From the IMG/VR virus record IMGVR_UViG_3300037189_003424, positions 1-47,988 of that record: a stretch of 47,988 bases of DNA; one strand, given 5' to 3'. Origin of the DNA: a virus. Positions 38,014 through 46,135 of the stretch are shown in pieces. Every line of letters begins with the position of its first letter. Positions within the stretch are counted from its first letter, which is position 1. Under the pieces are notes generated by a model. The model was not told the DNA's origin. It searched no databases and saw nothing but the letters and a program-made list of their open reading frames with translations. The translations under genes and the position numbers were made by a program.

Positions 38014-38888
38014 CTAAACTGATATTACATGACATTGATACAATATTCATCAGCTATGATGAACCTAACGCTGATAAGAATTATTCTGAATTGGTTAAGA
38101 TTCTCCCTTGGGCTAAACGTATACACGGTGTTAAAGGAAGCGATGCTGCACATAAAGCTGCTGCTAATTTAAGTGAAACTGATAGATTTGTCACAGTTGA
38201 TGCTGATAATATAATTGATTCTAGATTCTTTGCACAAAACATTGAACTGACTGATGAAAATAAAGATTTTGTGTTCTCATGGTGCGGCAGAAATGCCATT
38301 AATGATCTTGTTTACGGTAATGGTGGATTAAAGTGTTGGACCAAAGATTTTGTCCTTAACATGAAAACACATGAAAATTCAGATCCAGATGATAGTGAAA
38401 GTGTTGTTGAATTTTGTTTTGATCCTAGATATTATCAGATGAATGAATGTTATTCTGTAAGCCATATTAATGGCAGTCCGTTCCAAGCATGGCGTGCTGG
38501 ATTTCGAGAAGGTGTTAAGATGAGTCTCGATCGTGGTGCTAAGGCTGTTGATATTAAACGTGTATGGTGGCAGAATTATCAAAGACTATTAATATGGTGC
38601 AATATCGGTGCTGATGTAAAGAACGGCATTTGGGCAATGTACGGTGCTAGATTAGGCTGTTACCTAACAGCTTGTACTGAATGGGATTATACACAAGTTA
38701 GAGATTTTGAGTATCTAACAGACTATTGGACAAAACATGTTGAACATGTAGATGTTGAAGATGAAATTGAAGGCATCGGAAATAATCTAAAACAGAATTT
38801 AGATCTAGAGATAGCAGAAATGGATGCGAATGCTTCTCGATTCTTTAAGTCAGTATATCAAAATACCCCAAGGGTGATAGGAAGATAA
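38010..38888 (+). CDS. Glycosyltransferase-like protein C (family 2-like)
   Basis: A 292-residue protein. The start LHDIDTIFISYDEPNADKNY followed by AKRIHGVKGSDAAHKAAANL and FVTVDADNII carries a DxD motif at D64-A-D66, a pattern known in phage proteins related to family 2 glycosyltransferases. The later FSWCGRNAINDLVYGNGGLK and HINGSPFQAWRAGFREG segments are conserved in that group. The truncated last gene in this window shares the same start-and-WVIDLD pattern, suggesting a family within this operon. It overlaps its upstream neighbour by four bases. Confidence 0.55.
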   Translation: MTKLILHDIDTIFISYDEPNADKNYSELVKILPWAKRIHGVKGSDAAHKAAANLSETDRFVTVDADNIIDSRFFAQNIELTDENKDFVFSWCGRNAINDLVYGNGGLKCWTKDFVLNMKTHENSDPDDSESVVEFCFDPRYYQMNECYSVSHINGSPFQAWRAGFREGVKMSLDRGAKAVDIKRVWWQNYQRLLIWCNIGADVKNGIWAMYGARLGCYLTACTEWDYTQVRDFEYLTDYWTKHVEHVDVEDEIEGIGNNLKQNLDLEIAEMDANASRFFKSVYQNTPRVIGR

Positions 38889-38892
38889 ATTT

Positions 38893-40281
38893 ATGAGTAC
38901 TGAGAATAGTAACGAAGCAAAAATAAGTCTTTTAGAAAAAAAAAGAGACATGATGAATTCGGTTAGTCCGAGTTTTTGTTCAGCTAAATGGTTACAAACG
39001 ACATTATATCTACAAAACGGCTATAATCACAGTTGCCATCATCCAGCACCTCATATTATACCTCTACAAGAAATTGAAGAAAATCCAGCAGCTCTACATA
39101 ATACTAATTTTAAAAAAGAACAGCGTAAGTTAATGCTCGATGGAAAACGCCCAACAGAGTGTGATTATTGTTGGAGGCTTGAAGATTTAAATAAAGACCA
39201 TTTTAGCGATCGTCATTATAAGACAGCTGATCTTTGGGCATGGGATCGATTTGATGAGATATCAAAATCTAATCCTAATGATAATGTAAATCCTTCATAT
39301 TTAGAAGTTAGTTTTTCAAATGCTTGTAATTTTAAATGTTTATATTGTAGTCCAGAAATCAGTTCTAGATGGTTAGATGAAATTGAAGAACATGGTCCGT
39401 ATCCAATAACTAGAGGAAGCCAGGATCTTAAATGGTTAAAAGAAATTAACAAATTTCCCTATAAGCATAATGAACATAATCCTTATGTAGAGGCATTTTG
39501 GAAATGGTTTCCAGATATGTTGCCATCATTGCGAGTTTTTAGAATTACTGGTGGCGAGCCATTAATGAGCAAAGATACTTGGCGTGTGTTAGACTATATT
39601 AGGAAAAATCCACAACCTAATCTAGAACTAGCAATTAATACTAATCTCTGTGTTGATGATAGACTAATCGAACGTCTAATAGATGAAGTTAATAGTATCA
39701 AGGATTGTGTTAAGAAAGTTGATATCTATACAAGCTTAGAAAGCACTGGCGCACAAGCAGAATATACTAGATTTGGTTTAGACTACGATAAATGGTTAAA
39801 AAATGTTAGATTAGTTTTAGATAAAACCGATTGTATAGTAGCAATAATGACCACAGTAAATATATTAAGCTTGCCTACATTTACTGATTTTATAGAAACA
39901 ATTATGCAGTTCCGTAAGGAATACAATTTAGATTTTGCTTATAATCGGATCCCATTAACTATTAATTATTTAAGATGGCCACCTCATCTTTCTGCTAAGA
40001 TTTTGCCAGAAGACATGAGAAAAGAATATGCCTCTAAAATACTGCTCATCTGTGAGCAGTGGTTAAAGTATTATAGGAAAGAAACATTTGCAAGGATCTA
40101 TCTTGAAGAATGGGATCAAATACAGAGATTTTGCAATCTCTTAATAAAAAATGATCCTTTTACAAACGAACGATATGACTTTGTTGATTATATAACAGAA
40201 GCAGATAAACGAAGGAATACAAATTTTAAAGAAACTTTTCCAGAGTATGCTCATCTTATAGATAAATGGAATGATGAATAA
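38893..40281 (+). CDS. Radical SAM enzyme 1, N-terminal twitch type
   Basis: A 462-residue radical SAM protein. The SAM cluster motif CxxxCxxC is C145, C149, C152 (CNFKCLYC), followed by an RITGGEPLMS segment and later strands typical of the partial TIM barrel. Before it, C29 (FCSAKW), C48 (SCHHP) and C90/C93 (CDYCW) form a second Cys set that fits an auxiliary iron-sulfur cluster placed N-terminally, as in N-terminal-twitch radical SAM proteins. Substrate unknown. The next gene encodes a clear paralogue (ENPYV.AFWKW, then RITGGEPLMS). It starts four bases after the preceding glycosyltransferase-like gene, pointing to a shared pathway. Confidence 0.8.
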   Translation: MSTENSNEAKISLLEKKRDMMNSVSPSFCSAKWLQTTLYLQNGYNHSCHHPAPHIIPLQEIEENPAALHNTNFKKEQRKLMLDGKRPTECDYCWRLEDLNKDHFSDRHYKTADLWAWDRFDEISKSNPNDNVNPSYLEVSFSNACNFKCLYCSPEISSRWLDEIEEHGPYPITRGSQDLKWLKEINKFPYKHNEHNPYVEAFWKWFPDMLPSLRVFRITGGEPLMSKDTWRVLDYIRKNPQPNLELAINTNLCVDDRLIERLIDEVNSIKDCVKKVDIYTSLESTGAQAEYTRFGLDYDKWLKNVRLVLDKTDCIVAIMTTVNILSLPTFTDFIETIMQFRKEYNLDFAYNRIPLTINYLRWPPHLSAKILPEDMRKEYASKILLICEQWLKYYRKETFARIYLEEWDQIQRFCNLLIKNDPFTNERYDFVDYITEADKRRNTNFKETFPEYAHLIDKWNDE

Positions 40282-40283
40282 TT

Positions 40284-41789
40284 ATGCCAAAGAAACCAAA
40301 TGAATCATTAATTGAATATCGTACTCGTGTAATTGACTCGAAAAGTAAAAGTTTTTGCGGAGCTAAGTGGCTCAATGCTACTACTTGGCTCGGAAGCGGA
40401 ACCACAGCAAGCTGTCATCACCCACCAGCTCATAAAATTCCACTTGAAGAAGTAGCAGAAAATTTTACAGCAATACATAATACTAAGCATAAGAAACTTA
40501 TGCGTAAGATGATGCTCGAAGGAGATCGACCAGCAGAGTGCGAATATTGTTGGAAGATTGAAGATATGGGTAAAGATAGCGTTAGCGATCGAATATTTAA
40601 AACCATCATTTATAAAGATGAAGAATTGGATTTTATTAATGCATTACCATGGGATTCAAATGTTAATTTAAAAACATTTGAAATTAGTTTTGATCGTGTT
40701 TGTAATTTAGCTTGTAGTTATTGCAATGCTAGTTTTTCAACTACCTGGGCTAAAGATATTAAGAACAATGGACCTTATCAAAATCTAGTTAGTGATGGTA
40801 GCGGAGCATTTAAGCAAGACGGGTCCTGGGTTGAACCTTTTAAACGAGATGAAGAAAATCCTTATGTTACAGCATTTTGGAAATGGTGGGATAGCGGATT
40901 AAATGAGTCTTTAGAAGAAATACGTATCACTGGTGGTGAGCCTTTAATGAGCAGTGAAACATGGAAACTTCTAGATTCTTTTGAAGAACGCCAATCAAAC
41001 ATGCGATTTGCCCTTAACAGCAATCTTATTGCTAAGAAAGACATCATTGACAAATTAATTGCTAAAACAAAAAAGATAAAAGATTTCCATTTATACACAA
41101 GCTGTGAAGCAATTGGAGAACAAGCAGAATATATTCGAGATGGTTTTGAATATAGACTTTGGAAAGATAATTTAACAAGAATAGCAACTGAAGGTAATCT
41201 TAAAGGTCTTCATGTAATGATGACTATTAATAGTCTTTGTTTGTTTAGTATTACAGAATTTCTTGACGAAATATACGGCCTTAAAGAACATTTTGGAACT
41301 CGTAGTTTAACTGTAAGTGTAAATCTTTTACGTTTCCCAAGTTTCCAAAGTCCATTAGCATTACCTGATCATATAAAGAATTATTGTAGAGAAAATCTGG
41401 AGACATGGTACAACTCTGTTAAAGATAAACCATTATGGCATGAATTTGAAAAAGCCAGTATTGAAAGATTAATTGATTATCTCATTACGGTAGATGCTCC
41501 TCATCGAAGGACAAGCAATCGTATCACTCTTTGGAGAGATTTCAAAACGTTCTATTCTCAGTATGATGAGCGTAGAGGTAAAAGTATTAAAGTATTTCCA
41601 AATATTCTAACAGATTGGATGGATCAGTTACCTGACACTATAGTAGAATCTCAAACTCAATTAATCAATGGTGATAGTACACAGCAATATATAAATGATG
41701 AACAATTAAATGAATTAGCCAAACGTGAAGGATGGATATTGACCCCGTCTAATACAAATATCGAAAGGCCGTTAGACAAATATGAATAA
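40284..41789 (+). CDS. Radical SAM enzyme 2, N-terminal twitch type
   Basis: A 501-residue paralogue of the previous enzyme. The SAM cluster is C140, C144, C147 (CNLACSYC); the auxiliary set is C25 (FCGAKW), C44 (SCHHP) and C86/C89 (CEYCW). It shares GPY, ENPYVTAFWKWW and RITGGEPLMSSETWK. It differs by an insertion near SDGSGAFKQDGSWVEPFKRD and an extra C-terminal tail of about 60 residues (GDSTQQYINDEQLNELAKRE onward). Tandem duplication with divergence suggests two different substrates or consecutive steps. It begins two bases after the previous stop and overlaps the next gene by eight bases. Confidence 0.8.
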   Translation: MPKKPNESLIEYRTRVIDSKSKSFCGAKWLNATTWLGSGTTASCHHPPAHKIPLEEVAENFTAIHNTKHKKLMRKMMLEGDRPAECEYCWKIEDMGKDSVSDRIFKTIIYKDEELDFINALPWDSNVNLKTFEISFDRVCNLACSYCNASFSTTWAKDIKNNGPYQNLVSDGSGAFKQDGSWVEPFKRDEENPYVTAFWKWWDSGLNESLEEIRITGGEPLMSSETWKLLDSFEERQSNMRFALNSNLIAKKDIIDKLIAKTKKIKDFHLYTSCEAIGEQAEYIRDGFEYRLWKDNLTRIATEGNLKGLHVMMTINSLCLFSITEFLDEIYGLKEHFGTRSLTVSVNLLRFPSFQSPLALPDHIKNYCRENLETWYNSVKDKPLWHEFEKASIERLIDYLITVDAPHRRTSNRITLWRDFKTFYSQYDERRGKSIKVFPNILTDWMDQLPDTIVESQTQLINGDSTQQYINDEQLNELAKREGWILTPSNTNIERPLDKYE

Positions 41790-42645
41790 ATTTGTTGATA
41801 AACAGAAAATAAAAAGATTTTTTTCTTTTGGATGCAGTTTTACTCGATATGCTTGGACGACATGGTCTGATATCATTGCAGAAGAATTAAAAGTTCCATA
41901 TTATAATTATGGTGGTGCAGGCGCCGGGAATCAATACATATTTAATACAATAATGCAAGCCGATGCTTTTTATAAATTTAACGAAAATGATTTAATCATG
42001 GTTTCTTGGACTAATGTTTGTAGAGAAGATAGGTATATAAAAGATAAATGGCAATGCCCCGGTAATATATACAGTCAAAATTTATATTCAAAAGAATGGG
42101 TTGATCAATTTGCTGATACAACTGGCATGGCAATGAGAGATTTTGCCGCAATCCATGCTGTAAATACTATTCTCAAAAGTAAACAATGTCAATATTATTT
42201 TTTATCAATGATAGATATTACAAAATTTTTTAATCAATATCAAATTAACGATGAAAATCTTAAAAATGAAACTACTTCTACCCTTATTTCGATATATAAT
42301 AATTCATTATCAACTATAATATCTAATTTTTACGATGTATTGTGGAATGGGGAAATCAATAATAAGATTAATAAAAATAAAAAAAAATTTAATTGTCGTT
42401 TTAATGATCCCCATCCTTCCCCAATTGAACATTATGAATATCTTAAAGAATCTTTAAAATATGAATTTAATGAAACTACTATAAAAAAAGTACAAGAAGC
42501 AGAAGATACATGGGAAAGATTACTAATTAAATGGGCATACAATACTAAAGATTCTATAAAACCGCCTCTCAAAGAAATATATTCTCTTACACAAATTGCT
42601 TTTGAATATGAAGTTAACCCACAAGGATGGATTCTTTATAGATAA
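41782..42645 (+). CDS. SGNH/GDSL-type hydrolase-like protein
   Basis: A 287-residue protein with the SGNH block pattern: FSFGCSFTRYAW carries the putative nucleophile Ser19, GGAGAGNQYI supplies the glycine (about residue 49) and Asn50, and DPHPSP near the C-terminus supplies Asp209 and His211. SGNH enzymes hydrolyse or transfer acyl esters, often on surface polysaccharides. Position among glycosyltransferases supports an acyl-sugar role, but this is an inference. The stretch after about residue 160 is very AT-rich and Lys/Asn-rich compared with upstream genes. No signal peptide, so it should act in the cytoplasm. It overlaps the upstream radical SAM gene by eight bases. Confidence 0.65.
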   Translation: MNKFVDKQKIKRFFSFGCSFTRYAWTTWSDIIAEELKVPYYNYGGAGAGNQYIFNTIMQADAFYKFNENDLIMVSWTNVCREDRYIKDKWQCPGNIYSQNLYSKEWVDQFADTTGMAMRDFAAIHAVNTILKSKQCQYYFLSMIDITKFFNQYQINDENLKNETTSTLISIYNNSLSTIISNFYDVLWNGEINNKINKNKKKFNCRFNDPHPSPIEHYEYLKESLKYEFNETTIKKVQEAEDTWERLLIKWAYNTKDSIKPPLKEIYSLTQIAFEYEVNPQGWILYR

Positions 42646-42681
42646 AATTTTTTAAAAAATAATATAAAGGTAATTAATTAT

Positions 42682-43947
42682 ATGAAATCAATATCTGATC
42701 TTAAAAAAAATAAAACTTTCTGTATGGCCCCTTGGACACATATGCATTTTATGCCAAATAAAGCAGTTAACCCTTGCTGTCTTTCTCCGATAGATCAAGT
42801 TTTAGGCAATTTAACAGATCAAACAATTAAAGAAGTATGGAATAGTGATGTAACCAAACAACTTAGACTAGATATGTTAAATGAAGTTCCTAGGAAGGAT
42901 TTCTGTGTACGATGTTATGAAAAAGAAGAAGATGGATTTTCTAGTCTTAGGTCACATATGAATGATAGTTATTCTGAAAAACATCGTAAAGTTGTAGAAA
43001 GCACCCAAACTGACGGAACAGTTGAAAATCTTAATTTAATACATTGGGATTTTAGATTTAGTAATATTTGTAATCAACGTTGTCGTACATGTGGAATTGA
43101 ATTTTCATCTCAATGGCATGATGATTATATTAAACTTTGGGATGTTCCAAAAGAAAATCAACCACCTAAGATTAAAAAGATATGGAATAATCTTGAATCT
43201 TTTGAAAAAGATTTTGAAGGATTGTTTGATATAGTTGAATACATTCACTTTGCTGGCGGCGAGCCATTAATCACTGATGAACATTATAAGGTATTGGAAA
43301 AGTTAATAGAGAAAAAACAATTTGATGTTAAAATACGATATAGCACTAATTTTACTAGTTTAAAATATAAAAGTTATGATTTAGTAGATATGTGGAAGAA
43401 TTTTAAAAACATTGAACTAATGGCTAGTCTAGATGATTTTGGAGATAGATATAATTATATTAGAAAAGGTGGAGATTGGAATAAAGTTGTAGAAAATTTT
43501 CAAAGACTTAAAGATGCAGGTCTATTTAAAAATGGTAATATCCGTTGGGGAATACATCCTACTATAAGTTTTTGGAATATCTATTATCTTCCAGAGTTTC
43601 ATTCAGAATGCGTTCGATTAGGAATGATAGATTTTAGAGAAAGAAAAAATCATTTTAATACTACATTTCATTTAAACAATCTTATGTTTCCGGATTACTA
43701 TTGCTGTCAAATTTTACCAAGAGAACTAAAAGAAGAAGTATCGAAGAAATTATTAGCCTATGCTGGTGTTTGTGAATCTGAATATAAGATTAGTGCAGAT
43801 GGAATTAGAAATCTAGTATCTTTCATGAATCAAGAAGATAAATCTCATCTATTGCCAAAGATGAAATATATGAGTGATAAAATTGATAAAATACGCAATG
43901 AAAATACAGCAGAAGTATTTCCGTTTATTAAGGAGTTGTTCCAATGA
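42682..43947 (+). CDS. Radical SAM enzyme 3, N-terminal SPASM/twitch-like
   Basis: A 421-residue protein with SAM cluster C130, C134, C137 (CNQRCRTC) and an IHFAGGEPLIT segment. The N-terminus reads like a SPASM motif placed in front of the barrel: FCMAPW (C14), NPCCLSP (C32, C33), VLGNLTDQTIKEVWNSD, FCVRC (C75, C78). It is only distantly related to the two radical SAM proteins upstream. N-terminal-twitch radical SAM proteins are known but mostly without assigned substrate. The 36-base gap before it carries AAAGG and an AT-only palindrome. Its stop overlaps the next ATG, linking it to the SEK-motif proteins. Confidence 0.8.
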   Translation: MKSISDLKKNKTFCMAPWTHMHFMPNKAVNPCCLSPIDQVLGNLTDQTIKEVWNSDVTKQLRLDMLNEVPRKDFCVRCYEKEEDGFSSLRSHMNDSYSEKHRKVVESTQTDGTVENLNLIHWDFRFSNICNQRCRTCGIEFSSQWHDDYIKLWDVPKENQPPKIKKIWNNLESFEKDFEGLFDIVEYIHFAGGEPLITDEHYKVLEKLIEKKQFDVKIRYSTNFTSLKYKSYDLVDMWKNFKNIELMASLDDFGDRYNYIRKGGDWNKVVENFQRLKDAGLFKNGNIRWGIHPTISFWNIYYLPEFHSECVRLGMIDFRERKNHFNTTFHLNNLMFPDYYCCQILPRELKEEVSKKLLAYAGVCESEYKISADGIRNLVSFMNQEDKSHLLPKMKYMSDKIDKIRNENTAEVFPFIKELFQ

Positions 43948-45122
43948 TATCCTTAGTAAAATTTAAAATTATCTCCGAATTTCAAAAAAATAAATTTTAT
44001 AACGCTAGGGTTGAACCAGACGAAGATCCAAATTACGGTAAAAAAGATGATAATCTAATTAATGATTCTTCTAAATATCATTTCTTTAGAGTTGTTAACA
44101 TAGATACTACTTGGTATTTTAACGATAATACTAGTTATATTTTTCCAATTTTTATTGATAATTTAGTTTTTTCAGTTAATGAATTAACTTTTTTTCTTAA
44201 CAAATTTAAGATTTTTATTGAAGAACATGAAGAACTATTTTTAAATAAAAAATTAATTCCAGTTTTTTTAGATCCGTTTGAAGGTAACATACATGTAGGA
44301 GATGAAATAAACAATTTTACTAGAACCTATAATAACATTCAATTTTATCATATTAGTGCTGATTATAAATTAAAATACAAAGAAAATAAATTTAAATTTT
44401 GCTATGTTAATATGTGGCAGTATCGTTTAGAATCTCAAGAAAATATAATTGATTATATTCCTAAAAAAGATTATATAAATCTCAATCGAATGCCGAGATT
44501 ACATAGATGTTTATTAATCCAGAGTTTAATTGATAATTCGTTATTAAGTAATGGATATAACTCCTGGGCCCCTGCTAATACAACTAATAATTCTATGTAT
44601 TCTAATGGATTTCTTGATATATTTAGAAATAAATATCCAAATAATACGATTGAACAACAAAGATATGATATCTTAGATGTAGTTGACATCGAACACGAAA
44701 ATCCTAATTCACTTATTCCGATAGAACATTGCAGAGAAAGTTTTATGTATATAGTTACAGAAACTCATTTTGATAATGAATGTTTCTTTATAAGTGAAAA
44801 ATCATATAAACCTATAGCAATAGGTATGCCATTTATGATATTAGGAAATCCAGGAACACTTCAATATTTTAGAGAAAAAGGCTATGCTACTTTTTCAAAT
44901 TGGATCGATGAAAGCTATGATATGGATCTACCGCTTGAAGACAGAATTAATATCATAGTACAGAATTTAATTAAAATATCAACTTTACATAATATTGAAA
45001 AGATCAACATTCGTAGACAAATGAATGAAATTTGTAAACATAATCTAGATCTATATAAATTACTCAACAGGAAAAATAATTTAATTGAGACTCTAAAATT
45101 AATAGAGAAACAGATGATATGA
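43944..45122 (+). CDS. Putative glycosyltransferase-like protein with SEK motif, copy 1
   Basis: A 392-residue protein without a recognised catalytic domain at the N-terminus. The C-terminal part has YIVTETHFDNECFFISEKSY, KPIAIGMPFMILGNPGTLQY, FREKGYATFSNWIDESYD and an R-I-NIIVQ helix. The SEK..KP......PF...G.PG.L...R..G..TF....DESYD order resembles the nucleotide-sugar-binding end of family 10-like transferases and of a widespread group of marine phage proteins. The next gene carries the same pattern in a weaker form. Function as a transferase is inferred. Codons are strongly AT-biased. Confidence 0.5.
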   Translation: MISLVKFKIISEFQKNKFYNARVEPDEDPNYGKKDDNLINDSSKYHFFRVVNIDTTWYFNDNTSYIFPIFIDNLVFSVNELTFFLNKFKIFIEEHEELFLNKKLIPVFLDPFEGNIHVGDEINNFTRTYNNIQFYHISADYKLKYKENKFKFCYVNMWQYRLESQENIIDYIPKKDYINLNRMPRLHRCLLIQSLIDNSLLSNGYNSWAPANTTNNSMYSNGFLDIFRNKYPNNTIEQQRYDILDVVDIEHENPNSLIPIEHCRESFMYIVTETHFDNECFFISEKSYKPIAIGMPFMILGNPGTLQYFREKGYATFSNWIDESYDMDLPLEDRINIIVQNLIKISTLHNIEKINIRRQMNEICKHNLDLYKLLNRKNNLIETLKLIEKQMI

Positions 45123-46123
45123 TTGAGTTAAACTATAATATTTGGAGTCACAGTGTATCTGATATAATTTTAAGGGATATCGCAGAACGATCTCCAAATC
45201 GTATTAATATTTTTGCAGCCGAAGAACACGAAATTAATCGAAACTGGTCTATCACACAATGTGAACCATATAAAACAATATTTAAAGAAAATAATATTGA
45301 AGTAAATTTTGTTTTTGGGTCAGCTGATATGTCTTTTTATAATGAAAACTATCATTTTCCAACAGATAATATTAATACATATTTATGGCCACATTATCAT
45401 ATGTATCGTTCATTTAACGAATTATATGATCATCGATATTTTTTAAATCAAAATAAATTAAATTTAAAATTTACGATACCGTTTATTTCAATGAACAATC
45501 GATCACATACACATCGCAAAATTTTAATGGATAATTTAGAAAAATATAATCTTATCAATTATGGAGCAGTATCTTGGCATAATGATAATGATATTTCTTA
45601 CGATTGGAACTATTGGAAAAATAATCATAGATTAGTTTTATCAGGTGATTATCAGAAAAATTTTAATAATTTTATTATTCCGTTAGAATGGAACGATAGC
45701 TTTATGAATTTAGTATCAGAATCAACAATTGATAAAATATTTTTTACTGAAAAAACATGGACACCATTATTTCTTCAGAAACTGTTTTTAGTACAGAGCG
45801 CCCCTCATTTTTATAAAGTTTTTCAAGAAATGGGTTTTTTAATTTACGATGAAATATTTGACTATTCATTTGACAATATTTTAGATATAAATGAAAGAAC
45901 AGATGCTATTGTTCAAAATGTTAAAAATATTATAGGAAAAGATTATGAACAATTGTATAATATTTCTAAATTAAAATTAGAATATAATTTTAATCATGCG
46001 ATAAAAATAATAAGCTCTGATAACAATATTATACCTATTGTAAAAAATAGTGAGTTTGCAATGAAACAATATAATTTAGAGTATATTAAATCTATCGCAT
46101 TACCATTTTTAAAAAATAACTAG
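45119..46123 (+). CDS. Putative glycosyltransferase-like protein with SEK-type motif, copy 2
   Basis: A 334-residue protein with LNYNIWSHSVSDIILRDIAE at the N-terminus, IPFISMNNRSHTHRKILMDN (about residues 120-140), and a C-terminal block IDKIFFTEKTWTPLFLQKLF, LVQSAPHFYKVFQEMGFLIY, DEIFDYSFD. The block aligns with the SEK block of the preceding protein (FF.EK...P......F.....P.......E.G......I.D.S.D), so they are distant paralogues. HRK near residue 132 could be a nucleotide-binding element as in similar phage proteins. The start overlaps the previous stop. This is among the most AT-rich genes in the window. Confidence 0.5.
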   Translation: MIELNYNIWSHSVSDIILRDIAERSPNRINIFAAEEHEINRNWSITQCEPYKTIFKENNIEVNFVFGSADMSFYNENYHFPTDNINTYLWPHYHMYRSFNELYDHRYFLNQNKLNLKFTIPFISMNNRSHTHRKILMDNLEKYNLINYGAVSWHNDNDISYDWNYWKNNHRLVLSGDYQKNFNNFIIPLEWNDSFMNLVSESTIDKIFFTEKTWTPLFLQKLFLVQSAPHFYKVFQEMGFLIYDEIFDYSFDNILDINERTDAIVQNVKNIIGKDYEQLYNISKLKLEYNFNHAIKIISSDNNIIPIVKNSEFAMKQYNLEYIKSIALPFLKNN

Positions 46124-46135
46124 AAGGAAAAAATA

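Noticed and set aside
42647-42660. AT-only palindrome ATTTTTTAAAAAAT before radical SAM gene 3
   Set aside because: Simple A/T runs give such palindromes by chance; a weak hairpin without G-C pairs is not a convincing terminator.
44628-44635. AATAAATA late-promoter match
   Set aside because: It lies well inside the first SEK-motif gene, with no gene start downstream nearby.
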